Positions 13,101 to 24,552 of a DNA stretch of 64,000 bases are shown here, piece by piece. Each line of letters starts with the position of its first letter. Positions within the stretch are counted from its first letter, which is position 1. Position numbers and translations under genes: made by a program. The notes under the pieces are model-generated. The model was given only the letters and a program-made list of their open reading frames with translations. It had not been told where the DNA came from and did not search any database. Source of the DNA: JAHJQZ01 sp963676075 (GTDB lineage: Bacteria; Pseudomonadota; Alphaproteobacteria; Rhizobiales; Devosiaceae). The stretch covers positions 1 to 64,000 of the forward strand of contig CAXXNZ010000025.1 in assembly GCA_963676075.2 (NCBI GenBank), read 5' to 3'.

Positions 13101-14537
13101 GGAGCTTTCTACACTTATCTTTTTGGTTGTTACATTTATTTTTTATTTTTATTCAAACTTGGATAACAATTGGTTCCTTCGTAGATTTATTTTTAATCAA
13201 AAATTAAGAATCCATTTGTTTTTCCGGCACTTTAATTTAATAATAAATTACATTTGAAATTTACTTTTACGAAATTAAATACTCGAGATCATACAGATCA
13301 ATCTAACCTTTTTCAGTAAGATTTATCAAAAATTTATTAGTTGGGTCGATTTAAAATGAAAAGCAAATCTAAACAAATCCATTAAAAAATAATTAAAATA
13401 AATTTTGGACTTCTCCTTTGAAGGGAATAGTATATTAGATTTTAAATTATTTATCTAAATCAATTAAATATAGTAAATTATCATCTGTTAAAACCCAGAC
13501 TTTATCTTCTTCAAAAGTTTAAATTTATTTAATTTCTAAATATTAATTCGGAAGTACATAAGTATTTAAGATCTCGTCTTCTAAATTTATTATGTACAAA
13601 TACTTTTATTTAACACTATAGTATTGCTACTAAAAAAAAATAAAAACTTTATCACTAAGTATTTATAAATTGATGCAATTTATTAAATTCTTTCATTTTT
13701 TGGTAATTAAATTGTCTTTGAGCATTCAAATGTATTTATATTTAACAATTTTATTTAATTATTCTTTAATTACAATGATTCAATAATAAAATTAAAACGC
13801 TATCAACAGTAATCACTTCCGAATTAGAATTAGAAAAACAAATTTAAGTAAAAATAGCTCTCTTAGAAAATAAAGTTCTTTTTTAAACAATTATTATTAA
13901 CTTTAAAATTAAACTTTTTCTTTTAAAAATTAGATAAGTCCCAGAAAATACAAGAATCGCCAGAATAACTGATCATGGTATTATTGTAATAATTAACAAT
14001 AATTTCTCTAATAGAAAATTTGTTCCCTTAAATCTGTATTATTTCTTTAAGATTTGTTAATTAAAAGATGCTAATTTTTTGATTCTAAGGCACAGCAATC
14101 AACCCACCTTATCGATCTAACCATGATAATTATATTAAATAATTATTAACTAATTGAATAAAGTTCAATTCCATTAAGATTTTTAGTTAAAGTTGTATAC
14201 CTAATTATTATAAAAAATAAAAAATAGACAGACCGATTTTTATTTAAAGAAAAGACAACAAGATTTTTAAAGGTATCAATAGTTGCAAATCCTGATCCTT
14301 TTTAAGATAAAAATAATTTTATATTTGAAATAAGTTTAACCATCGCTTAGAAACTTTGATTTTAAAAAAGAATTCCCAGACTTTTCTACATTGTTCACTT
14401 CCATTTTCAAAATTAATCCATTTTAATCTTTATGAAAATTGATTATGATTATGATTATTTGATTATGAATTACCATGTTCAAAATTATCAAGAAACTTTC
14501 CAGATTAATTAGCAAGTCTAAAATATTTAGCTTTCAT
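10113..14537 (-). CDS. TBC1D31: TBC1D31/WDR67-like WD40-TBC-coiled-coil protein
   Basis: N-terminal WD40-type repeats begin near residue 70 (GSGFATIDTFKNLVVFSLNK). The middle holds a TBC domain: LPLNEEVFGELL, LDYLPAMIFPFIKLF, then FNEALWPVIQVLFTDVL and WLCLMDFLVVNNQDPELF. The FPFIKLF..LLSCFEV and LW..TDVLSKDDWL blocks match TBC1D31 (WDR67), a centriolar-satellite and cilium protein, rather than catalytic Rab GAPs; the usual GAP Arg/Gln fingers are not apparent. The C-terminal half is a long coiled coil rich in Lys/Glu/Gln, ending with five consecutive Gln codons before GGEINFQQ. Introns are many and short. About 1,300 residues. It is divergent from eS31, 187 bp away, and may share a promoter region with it. 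Confidence 0.82.
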
Positions 14538-14724
14538 TTTGTGTATTTTAAAAATTATATAAACGAAATAAAATTAATTTAAATTTAAATTTTGAAAAAC
14601 TTAGTTTAATAACAATTTTATTATTAAAATATAAACATTGATGATGATCATATATATATCAACTATTAATTTGAGCAAATAAAATTTTAGAGTCAAAATT
14701 CTTTAAAATTATTAAACAATCAAA

Positions 14725-15339
14725 ATGCAAATTTTTGTGAAAGACCTTGATAATAATACTTAAGTATTCCAGGCCGGTAGTCTTGAAGAACTTAAACAAT
14801 AAATATTCCTTCAAACTGGCATTTCAGAAACCTGTTAAAATTTGATTTACAATGGTGCCTATTTATCTGACTGCCAAGTATATTCAAACATTATTTATTT
14901 TTAAAATAATATTTATAGGAACTTGTTGAAAGCAGCACATTACATTTGACAGTAGACTTGCTAGGAGGAAAGGGAAAGAAAAAGAAAGTGTACACAACAA
15001 AGAAAAAGAGTAAACATCATCACAAGAGTGAGAAGCTCCATGCTTTGAAATTCTACAACGTTGACAAAAATGGCAAAATCCAACGCACTCGCAAGGTTTG
15101 TCCTCAATGTGGTCCAGGGTACTTGTTTCTTTCTGTTAATCTATTATAGTGTATTCATGGCCAAGCACTTAGATAGACATTATTGTGGTCGCTGTACAAT
15201 TTCCTTGAAACTTGATGCAGAAGCTATCAAGGCTGCCTAGGAAGCTTTGAAAAAAAAAGGAACTAAGAAAGTCGAATCGAAATAAGAGGATAAGGAAGAC
15301 AAGAAAGCCGCCAAGAAAGGTGGAAAGAAAAAGAAGTGA
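14725..15339 (+). CDS. RPS27A: ribosomal protein eS31 with ubiquitin-like N-terminus
   Basis: The first ~68 residues are a divergent ubiquitin-like domain (MQIFVKDL..; LHLTVDLLGG), and the eS31 part begins right after the Gly-Gly with KGKKKKVYTTKKKSKHHHK. The zinc-binding pattern CPQC ... HYCGRC is intact. Two introns, 14878-14918 (41 nt) and 15119-15149 (31 nt), restore the frame exactly, and the gene ends at TGA in a Lys-rich tail of about 25 residues. Product is a 40S subunit protein. The ubiquitin moiety is about eight residues shorter than ubiquitin and lacks its hydrophobic patch residues, so it may not supply functional ubiquitin. This gene served to calibrate intron size and the TGA stop. 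Confidence 0.95.
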
Positions 15340-15444
15340 TTGGGATGAAAACACATTTATTTTTAAATCATTAAACAAATTATAAATTGAATTAATTTTA
15401 TTTCATTTTTTGTATTTATTTGAATAAAAAATGATTTGATTTTA

Positions 15445-16103
15445 TCATTTTTTGCCACCCTTTTTTACTTCTTTTTTTGCTGCCTTCTTAGTTTCAGGCT
15501 TTTTTTTTCCCTAAACCTTTTTCTTCAACTATGCTTTTAAGTTCTTCATGCTCCCTGCGATTTTTCTTGACATCTAATTCCCAATTATACAATACAATTA
15601 AAAGTTACTTATTTCTTGAGCACCATAACCTTGAAACGTTCAAAATCAGTCAGATTTTCCTTTTTCTATTGTTTTTCAATCTTTTTGCAAAGGGTAGACT
15701 CTTTCCATTTTTTCTCAAATTAAAATTTGTCAATTTTTTTCCTAAACACCATTTTAATTTGATCAATATATTTACTTTAAAAGTGCACTTCTTTGGCCTC
15801 TAAGAACGTCATTGATCTTGAACTTGGTTAAGGTCAATCTTCTAATAGGGATTTCCTGTCAAAAGTAAGCTTTTATTATATAATAAAATTACTTATTTTG
15901 GTACTCCGCTTGTTGGTCCAGAAAGGATAACCTTAAAAGAAAATAAAAAAAAAAGATTTCCAACTCTTTTGTCGTTAATGATATCGAGAATGACAGCAGT
16001 CTTTCCAACATAAGAGCCATAATTGATGAGGACAACTCTTCCAATTTCAATAAATTTTGTGAATGGCTAAAAAACTTGATCAATATTTATCAAATATTAC
16101 CAT
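15445..16103 (-). CDS. RPL14: 60S ribosomal protein eL14
   Basis: The core reads PFTKFIEIGRVVLINYGSYV, GKTAVILDIIND, VSGPTSGVP and IPIRRLTLTKFKI, diagnostic of the KOW-containing eL14 family of the large subunit. The C-terminus is the usual basic tail (NLTDFERFKVMVLKKQ, then KKAAKKEVKKGGKK) ending at TGA. An intron of 34 nt (16067-16100) follows directly after the ATG, so the first coding exon is only the start codon plus 5' leader. Further introns of about 35-45 nt interrupt the body. The gene is convergent with eS31, 105 bp between stops. About 165 residues. Confidence 0.9.
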
Positions 16104-16240
16104 TATTTAATCTAGCGAATCAATTCAGAGTTTTTAATTCTTAAAATTATTTTATATAATTTTTCAAACAAATTATATTTATTTAAATTTTTAATTAGAA
16201 AATAATTAAATTTATTTGTTTTTTTTTTATTATAATAAAC

Positions 16241-18474
16241 TCAATTAAAATTTTTTTAGATTGGTTACGCTAGGTCTTCACCCTTTTCACTTTCTTCTGG
16301 AGTCTCAGGTTTTTAAAAGTACTTTATTAGATCATCCACATTTTTATTATTCAGTTTTATATTCTTTAATTTCCTAAAAAAAAGAGTTTTAAAAATTATA
16401 AAGAATAAAATTAACGATATTGCTTTTTCATTATTTTTTTCATTAACTACTTTCTCCAGTTTTTTTTATAATTATTATTTTTAATGCCAAACATCCAATT
16501 AATTTTAACTAAACATATTAACAAATTTATTTAAAAAGAAAAAAAAACATTTATGTACTCTCCACAAATTATTACTCCTTTTTATATTGATGAAGTTTGT
16601 CATTTATTAGTTTAGATTTATGAAGAATTTCATCACTTTTCTGTTTCTAAGGAAATTATTATAATTAAAATTCTATTATACATTCACCATATCTAAATAA
16701 AAGAAATTCTTCATAACTTTTCTTTACTATTCTCTATAAAATTCTGCTTTTGTAAATATCCTTTCTTCCCTTTCTTACTATCAAAACTCTAACAAATCTA
16801 ATATAAATTACTCTTAATTGATCTGCTTTTGTTAGTTTCTCAGTGATTGTGCCTAATAACTCCCTTTAATACGATCTAAAAATAATTTCAATATTAGTGT
16901 CCCTTACAGTTATTCATGTTTTTTTGAAATAACATTCTACTAAGTTTAATGGAACCTTTCATTAATTTTCTTTACTTTTTGATTCTATTCTTTTAATAAT
17001 TTTGATTTATTTTTTTCCTAAAACAAATAATCATTACTAAATTGCAATAACCAAATTAGTTGTAGTCTTTGACAATTTATCTATTAAATTACACATCTTT
17101 TTTTCCTAATTTGTTTCAATAGTTCTTAAACACTTCTCTTGCTTCTCGGATATTTATTTCAAAAATTCTTAACATTTCGAGAGCTTATTTTCCTAAAAGA
17201 ATTAGGCTTTTTCAGTTTAAATATCCACTAAAATTAATTTAAAATAATAGAAATAAACATTTGGATTCAATTTCCTAGAGCAATTCTTAACTATTATTTA
17301 ATTCTTATAGCATCCGAATTTCTCTTTTTTTGAAATTATTTTCTCTTTATCTATCTCTTTCCATAAATTTCTATTCAATCTGCTTTTTTCGTTTCAATTC
17401 TTCTTCTTCCAGATATCTTTGCCATTTTTCCCCCATTTTAAAAAACTCAATGCTTTTAGAAAAGCTTTCTTCCATTTTCACTTTTTCTATCGACTTATAA
17501 TTGTGAAGCATATTAATTGCTTTTTTATTTTCTTATTTTGCTTGTTTGATCTTGCCCACAAATAATCATTTAATTGAATTAACCTTTTTTTACAATTCAT
17601 TCAGTCTATTATTTTCCATTTTTTTCTATTTATCATCCTATACATTATCCTATTATCTCTACTACATTATGGATTCAAATTATTTAAATAAATCTTGCTT
17701 GAGATAAATTATTTTACAAATAAAACATAAATTTTTCTTTACCTATATTAATTTTTCTTCTTATTCTTTTTTAGTTTGTAAATGTTTTAATTTTGTCTCC
17801 AATTTTAAATTATCATATTAGTTTTGACTGAAATCTTTTGACACTCCTTGGCATTCCCTTTATATAAATAAGAAAAAATTAGTAGTATAATACTAAGATT
17901 TAATTTTTTTTGGATGTATTGCCTCCTTTAACTGTCGAGCTAATTCTAATTTTTTTATTTTATTGCGTTCTTTAAGTAATATTTATCTAAAAACTAAATA
18001 AATTTGTGATCGTCTTCTAGTTTATAATAAAATTAACATTTGCATTAAAGTAAATATTCCTTTAATTTTTCTTTCATTGTTGCTTCAGTATCATTTTACT
18101 CATATAAATGCTATGGTCCTCTAATAAATAGCATTGGAAGTTACAAATTTAATAAATACTAAAGCAATAGATCCTCACCAGAAAATTATTCATATCCAGG
18201 CCGTTTTTAAATTATTTTTAATGCTTTTTTAGTATGTGGTAAATTCATATCAATTTCCAAAGTCAATAAGTTAAAGATTCCTTGGTTTATTTATGTATCA
18301 TCACTTTATTTAAAAATATTTCAATATCTAATTCAGTTTAAACCTAATAAGATTTTTATCAAAAAGAAGGATTTTGAGTTATTAATCGTTGATGCCTTGA
18401 AAGTAAATTTGGTATTGCTTTTAGTTGATATTTGAAATTTCTTCTGTTTCTTAATTTTATTGAGTTAAATACAT
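16241..18474 (-). CDS. coiled-coil protein of unknown function
   Basis: Start at 18474 gives MYLTQQNQETEEISNIN. An N-terminal globular part includes MNLPHTKKALKIIQKRPGYE and LLLQYLLNLQLPMLFIRGP. The remaining two thirds are strongly charged heptad-like sequence, for example SIEKVKMEESFSKSIEFFKM and LEEEELKRKKQIEQKFMERD, typical of a long coiled coil. It ends VDDLIKYFQKPETPEESEKG with an acidic tail before TGA. I do not recognise the family; ciliary or cytoskeletal structural proteins often look like this, but that is only a guess. Splice sites inside are incompletely resolved. About 680 residues. It is divergent from SEC61B. Confidence 0.6.
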
Positions 18475-18800
18475 AATTATTAGAAATTTTATTTTTTTAT
18501 GAAACTATTTAAAAAAAGTTTAGATAATGTAGCATTGTCCACTGATAAAAATAAATTGTTTTTGAAATTGACAAAATAAAATTATATTTGCCAATTTTAA
18601 CAATTGAATTCTCAAAATAGTAATTTTGGGAGTTATTAGAATTATTAAATATATTTTTCCAAAATAAATATATATAAATTAAAATTAAAATTTTAAAGCA
18701 CGTGCGACTCTATATTAAACGAAAGTGTTAAAATTATTTAATAATTAAAAAATAAAAAAAAAAAAAACAAATCCGAATTTTTTTTTCCAGTCCAAACAAA
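18475..18800. promoter_or_regulatory. divergent promoter region of coiled-coil gene and SEC61B
   Basis: A 326-bp gap between two divergent starts. It is AT-rich except for CACGTG at 18699-18704 inside GCACGTGCGAC, about 100 bp before the SEC61B ATG. CACGTG is the core of bHLH and some bZIP sites; function here is inferred only. Confidence 0.35.
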
Positions 18801-19095
18801 ATGAGTTAACGTGATGCAGCAAAAGAAGCAATTAAAAAACGCAGTCTAGGAAAATCAAGTTATTCATTTATCCTTCTTTCATTTAATTATTATAAAAGGC
18901 TTAGGAAAATCAACAAGTTCCAGTGGTCATTCAGGCACAGGAGAACTTCGTTTATTTTCAGATGATGCACCTGGTTTAAAGATTTCCCCTTAAACTGTAC
19001 TGATAATAAGTTTGGTCTATGTAGGAATTGTTGTATTATTGCATATCTGGGCAAAAATTAGACAAGATAAGCCAGTGGCGGCAGAAGAATTATGA
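18801..19095 (+). CDS. SEC61B: Sec61 translocon beta subunit
   Basis: The protein of 84 residues starts MSQRDAAKEAIKKRSLGKS, has a Ser/Gly-rich cytosolic linker and the family signature GLKISPQTVLIISLVYVGIV followed by VLLHIWAKI, a single tail-anchor helix. It is a small non-essential subunit of the ER protein-conducting channel. One intron, 18859-18898 (40 nt), interrupts the linker; the flanking LGKS is repeated on both sides of the junction (RSLGKSSLGKS). The stop TGA follows PVAAEEL. Length and topology match Sec61 beta well. It is convergent with the next gene, 100 bp between stops. Confidence 0.93.
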
Positions 19096-19195
19096 GAATG
19101 AAATTCCAAAAGAATAAATAATATATTTATATAAATATTAAATTTAAAAAAAGTGTTTTAAGAATATATTGATATTGTTGATAAGGTTAAACAGT

Positions 19196-20755
19196 TCATT
19201 AATTGCCAAAAAAGCTTATAATATTTGAAAAAAGTCCCTTTTATTCAATTTTTGTTGCTGACTTACTCAACGAGTTATTAGCGGAAGAATTCCCATGTTC
19301 TTATGCTCCCTTCAGAAAATTCTTGATTTATTTGCAAATGAATTATTAATCCTCATATTCCAATTCAATTGTTTCCCTTTTATTCAAAATCTGTATTATA
19401 AAATTATTATTTAAATAAAAATTTTGTTGCTTTATAAGTGAGGAAAAATTATTTTTTCTCAGTTTTATTGGGAATTAAATCAACAACATCCTCAGCGCAT
19501 ATCGTCACTCTGACGTTTGGATACTCTAATTCAATTAAATATTAATTATTGATATTTCTTCTCAAAATCAGCTAATACAATTATAATCCTTTAATTTGTA
19601 ACCTAAACAAACATATCAGCTAACCCGCCTATTTGTCCAAGCTTTTTACAGTTGAAAATTTACATAGTTTGTTCTTTTTCTTAAAGCTAAGAAAAATTTA
19701 TTAATCAACTCTAAAGACCTTATTTTGAACTAATTAATACTTATCTAATAATGTCGTAAATGATTTCATATTTTCATCCGCCGTACTTTCCATTTATTCT
19801 ATTTCATTATTTCTTAATAATTATTTATCAATTCCAAATTTTTTTACTTTTCATCAATTTTTTATTACAATGATTAATTTTCTTATTACTTTTGCTCCTA
19901 CAATAAACATAAATTTTTGATTCGATCTTCTTATTCTTCAGAACTTTTTATTAAATTTAAGTTGCTCTGGCATGAGTTCCTGTAATCCATTGTTAATTTT
20001 TTATATTATAAGTCTTTTTCATTTATTTCTTTTTACATTTACTCAACCTTTTATGTCAATGAATCAATTTATTTTTATTAGCTTTATTTTATTGACTCTA
20101 AGTATCTTAACAAATAAGGTATTTTTAGAATGGAAAAATATTACTGATCAGATTTTTATAATTTTTCCATCACTTATTCATATTATTTCTTTAACATCTT
20201 ATTTTCATTTTATAATTTCATTGAATCACCACTACTTTATTGATTCTATTCCTACTATCCTTGTTCCCCCTAAAATTGATACAAAAAATCAATAATTTGA
20301 CTTTATTAAACCCCCATAAACTCTTCAGTCCAAAGTAACTATATGAATCATTACTTTCTGTTTGTCTTCTAATTAAAAACATTAATGTAATAGAAAAGGC
20401 AAACTATACTGACGAGTTCATTCGTTCTTAAATCAATTTTTCTTAAAGATCTTCAATTTCTTTATGTAATTTTATTAATTGTTTATCCTTAGAAGATTTA
20501 AAACAATAAAAATTTACTTTATCATCTAATTAGAATTATTGAACTTCCACTTTTTTTCGTAAATCCTACAGTTATCAATCATCCATTTTTTTTTGTTCTC
20601 TTAATTTTAAAATTGCATCCTTAAGAATACGCATCTTCTTTTTTTGAATTTGATATTTTTGTATATTCACCCCGCCTAAAGCAAATATAAAGGATTAAAT
20701 ATAAACTTTAGCTTTAATCGCTTTCTTCTTAGCTTATTTTACTGTTATCCATCAT
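19196..20755 (-). CDS. coiled-coil protein of unknown function
   Basis: Start at 20755 gives MMDNSKISQEESDQS, then an intron of about 31 nt and a long heptad-rich segment (KKKMRILKDAILKLREQKKM, DLRKKVEVQQFQLDDKDKQL). TGA reads as Trp in MDDWQLQDLRKK. The C-terminus ends KIEQKGLFSNIISFFGN before TGA; its short hydrophobic-aromatic close could be a membrane- or GTPase-binding end, but no known domain is evident. About 470 residues. It shares a 128-bp divergent promoter region with MPP10. Confidence 0.6.
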
Positions 20756-20883
20756 TTTTTAAGGATTTTTTCAAAATAATGATAAAAAGCAATAATAATA
20801 ATTATATGAATAAATTAAAATATAATATAATAAAATTATTTAAAATTAATAAACTTAAAATTATTGGCCTATTATTTTATTTA

Positions 20884-22637
20884 ATGCAAATTGCAGAACA
20901 ATTTACATCCAAGGTAATTTCATTTTCTTTTTAACTTTACATTTTTTTTCTAAGCTTCTAAGTAAGCCATTGGAAATTTATGAAAAATAAGATGATATCA
21001 TTAAATAATCCTGTAATATTTTAAATTAATTATGGACATTTAGTACAATTTCAATTTTATTTAATTTTGTTGTATAGATGAAACAAAATAAACACCATTA
21101 GCCACTCATAATTAAGATGAAGAATAAATCTGGTTTTAATTAAAATAGTAATAAGATTCCTTACTTAATAATAAATAATTGAATTGGGTAACAAAATTAA
21201 CAGAAAAGAAGGGAAGCAAATAAAAAAAAAACAAATAAAAAAAGGAATAATAACAAGAAGAACAAGAAGAAGAATTTGATGAAAGAGAAGATTTACAAAA
21301 TGAATCAGATGATTAGGAAGCATCTAATTTAGGAAGTGAATAAAGTGAAGAAAAAATGGACAAAGCAAATAACGATGAAAATTTTGATTATAATGAAATG
21401 TAGAAATTTCTAGAAATGGCTGAAAACGAAGAAGCAGAACCAATAAATCTAGAAGATGAGGCTGATGATGATGACGACGATGATGATAATGAAGCTAAAG
21501 GGAAAGGTGCAAAGTATGAGGATCTTTGGGGTGATGGAGAAGATAACGAAGAAGAGGATGAAGAAGAAAAAAATGAAAATGCTATAGAATTAGAAGATGA
21601 TATATTTGATGAAATGCGTGGATAAGAAATGTAAAATGAAGAGCCTAAATCTTCTAATATAAATAAACGTGATGAAATGATAACGAAACTTGAATAAAAA
21701 TTAATATCTTCAAAATCTTGGTAATTAAAGGGAGAAATAACAGGGACCAACAGACCTATTGACTCTCTAGTAAAAGAGAATTTAGATTTTAAATCAGGAA
21801 TAAGACTTTAAGAAGAAATTACAGCAGAGGATAATGATAATTTGGAAAAAATTATAAAATAAAGAGTGCTTGATGAACTGTGGGATGATAATGAACAAAT
21901 AAAGAAAGATGGGAATATTCAAGAGAATTTTAATGAATTGCCACAATTGAATTTTGAAAAGCCTAAAGGATTGGCTGAGACTTATGAAGAAGAATATAAG
22001 TCATCAGTGTTATAGTTACCAACTGCAAAGGCCGACGATAAACTCAAAGCAGAAATTGAATTACAATTTAAATAATTATGCTATAAGCTTGATCTTTTAT
22101 CAAATTTAAATTTTACACCAAAGCCAATTGATTAAAAATCTGCAGAAATTGTTACAAATGTCCCAACTATATTGCGAGAAGAAAAAATTCCAATTTTTAT
22201 TAGTTAGAAAAAAGTGATAAGAGAAAAAGAGTTGTTCAAACCTGAAAAAGCTGCTACTTTCTTTGTAATTCAATTATTATTGATTTATTATTAATGAAAA
22301 TAAAGGATAAAAAAGAATTAACTCCAGAAGAAAAATTACATCTTCGTTATAAAATGAAACGCAATGTAAAATCGAGATAAAGACATAGTTTGCTGAAGAA
22401 AAAGATTTCGAAGTTATCTGCTAGTAATAAATTTGCCTATACTTTAATGTAAAAAAATCAAAAATAATAAAAAATAATGGAATCAATGAAAAAAGAAAAA
22501 TCTGTAAAATTTACAAAGTCGGCAGACTTTTTCAAGAATTTATAAGTTATTTTAATTTTTTTTACCCCTTTTAATTCAATTTATTCAAGGAAAATCAAGA
22601 TCTCAAAAAGCCAAGGTTCAAGGACAAAAAGTAATGA
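20884..22637 (+). CDS. MPP10: U3 snoRNP protein MPP10
   Basis: The acidic N-terminal half contains an Asp run (about 21467-21485) and many Glu codons, as in all MPP10 proteins. The conserved core follows: WQLKGEITGTNRPIDSLV, EENLDF-like ENLDFKSGIRLQEEIT, then IIKQRVLDELWDD and LCYKLDLLSNLNFTPKP, ending in a Lys/Arg-rich region. MPP10 is a scaffold of the U3 small nucleolar RNP (SSU processome) that acts in 18S rRNA maturation with IMP3 and IMP4. Introns include one just after the tenth codon, one at about 21042-21076 and one after AATFF. The end reads KPRFKDKKQ with TAA as last sense codon before TGA. About 530 residues. Confidence 0.92.
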
Positions 22638-22713
22638 TACTAATAATAATGAATTTTTTAATTTCAAATATAAATTATTTGTTCTAAAATTTATGGTTAA
22701 ATAAATATTCTAA

Positions 22714-24162
22714 TCAATGTTTCTTTTTTAAATTAATAAGCTCTCTGAAAATTTTTTTCTAAGGTATATTTTAATATAAAAACAATTTGTTTTTAACTGT
22801 ATTTTCAGATTATTCAACTTTCTCAATTTTATCAACATCATCACTTTTGGTCTAAGGAATACGATAAAAAATAAATTTCTTTTCAATTGGCCTTTGCACG
22901 TATTTGCTTTCTTAGGTGGATAATTTAGGCTTTCCAATTTATTCAAACTTACTCTTATTTTTAAGTTTTTTAGTTAGATCAATCTGCAATAATAATACAA
23001 TAATTCATTTTATTAATTAATTTAACTTCATTCATTTCAGAATTTGCAAAATCGACAAGGTTATCTGTCATAATCCTTGTCCAGAGATCTATTACTTTTT
23101 TGCATAAATTTCTTATTTAGCTCAATTCACCTTTAAAACAAAACAATATTTTAAACAGCTGACTAATAAGAAAAACTTTAGTTTGTATGTTATTACATAA
23201 TTAATTACCCAAGCGTACAACCTAGAATTTATTCTTTAGTTGGTCCCATTTGAACCAAAATTTCTAACAATTTTTTCCTAAGGATAACAGATGGAAAAGT
23301 GCCATCTGGTAGCTTGTTCATCCATTTTTCGATCAATTCCAATCCATTTAATTTTAAAAATTCTTCTGCGATTTACGACTAAAAAAAAAATTATATAAAC
23401 TAATGATTTTAGAACATTTTTAAGTTTTTGCAAAACATTATCAATTATATCTAATTTAGCCAATGCAGGCTCATTCTTACTGAGAGAGTATTGATCCTTT
23501 TAATATGCTTCATCCATTGTTTATGCTAATTGTTCAGCTTCAGCCTTATATTATTACATTTAATTACTATAAATGATTACAAGTGAGTATGCCATGTTTC
23601 CGTCTTTTTTGGATCTTTAAGTATGGACTTTTGCAATTTCTTTAAATTTCATTTTAAAATAAGTTTCTGCATCTAATTCACCTTATGGTTCTTCTTCTTG
23701 TTCTTATTCTTATTCCTCTTATTCCTCCTCTTATTCCTCTTCTTATTCTTATTCCTATTATTACTCTTCTTATTCTTATTCCTATTATTCCTCTTCTTGC
23801 TCAATAGGCTATAGTAAATATATATAGTAAAATAGTTTTACCTTAACTTAATCAATTTTTACTTTTTTTTCAATATTATATTCTTAATTATATTCTATTT
23901 TACGTTTTTATAATTCATTATCTTCACTTTAATTAACTTCACTTTAATTATCTTCACTTTAATGAACTTCACTTTAATTATCTTCACTTTCATTTTCTTA
24001 ACTTTAAATTGCATCTATTTTATTTTCCTCAACTTGATTACTTTCTATTTAATTGTCTTATATCTAATCCTCATATTAGGATTAATCTTCAGGTATCGGT
24101 GTTATTTCGTAGTTATCTAGCCCTGGGGATTCTATTTCTTTGTTCGATGAAATGCTTGACAT
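22714..24162 (-). CDS. IWS1: transcription elongation factor IWS1/SPN1
   Basis: The N-terminal half is low-complexity: Ser/Glu/Asp/Gln repeats coded by a 15-nt tandem repeat and then a Glu/Gln run. The C-terminal half is the IWS1 fold related to the TFIIS N-domain: NVLQKLKNVLKS, GIDRKMDEQATRW-like helix, LPDGTFPSVILRKKLLEILV, QMGPTKEQILG, then IRNLCKKVIDLWTRIM and the closing tail. IWS1 binds SPT6 and RNA polymerase II during elongation. Introns are about 33-40 nt. The gene is convergent with MPP10 with only 76 bp between stops, the tightest spacing in the window. About 420 residues. Confidence 0.85.
23922..23996 (+). repeat. 15-bp tandem repeat coding Ser-Glu-Asp-Asn-Gln units of IWS1
   Basis: About five copies of CTTCACTTTAATTAA-like 15-mers with small changes. 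On the minus strand they encode alternating SEDNQ and SEVHQ/SEVNQ pentapeptides. Confidence 0.8.
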
Positions 24163-24552
24163 ATTTGTTCAATCAGATTTTAATTTATTTAATTATTTAA
24201 AAACTAAATTTTTGATAAGCTTTTGAAATTATAATTTAAAATCTTGTTTTTTTGAGGAAATTATTAAATTTTTTAACAATTTTTAAAATTTTAAAGTTTT
24301 TTATAAAAATAACAATACAAAATTGATGAAATTTCAAATAATTTTAAAACCTAACTTAACTTAATATATAAAAACAATATTCGATAAACTCTATTATTAT
24401 TATTAATAATATTAGGAATAAAAAAAAATAATTTATTATCTTAGTTTATTTTATTTAAAGCAAAACATTAAATTAGCATTTAAAACTCAAAAGATCATTT
24501 AAAAAATATATTTAATTAACTAATTATATTTTCTTCCAAAATAGCTAACAAA
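24163..24552. promoter_or_regulatory. divergent promoter region of IWS1 and USP gene
   Basis: A 390-bp AT-rich gap between two divergent starts. No specific element recognised. Confidence 0.4.

Noticed and set aside
19972..20295. Hydrophobic plus-strand frame of 107 residues, apparent membrane protein
   Set aside because: It is the reverse of a Lys/Glu-rich coiled coil on the minus strand; Phe/Ile/Ser-rich shadows are expected there.
21388..21750. Ser-rich minus-strand frame of 120 residues
   Set aside because: It is the complement of the acidic Asp/Glu region of MPP10; the plus strand carries the conserved MPP10 blocks.
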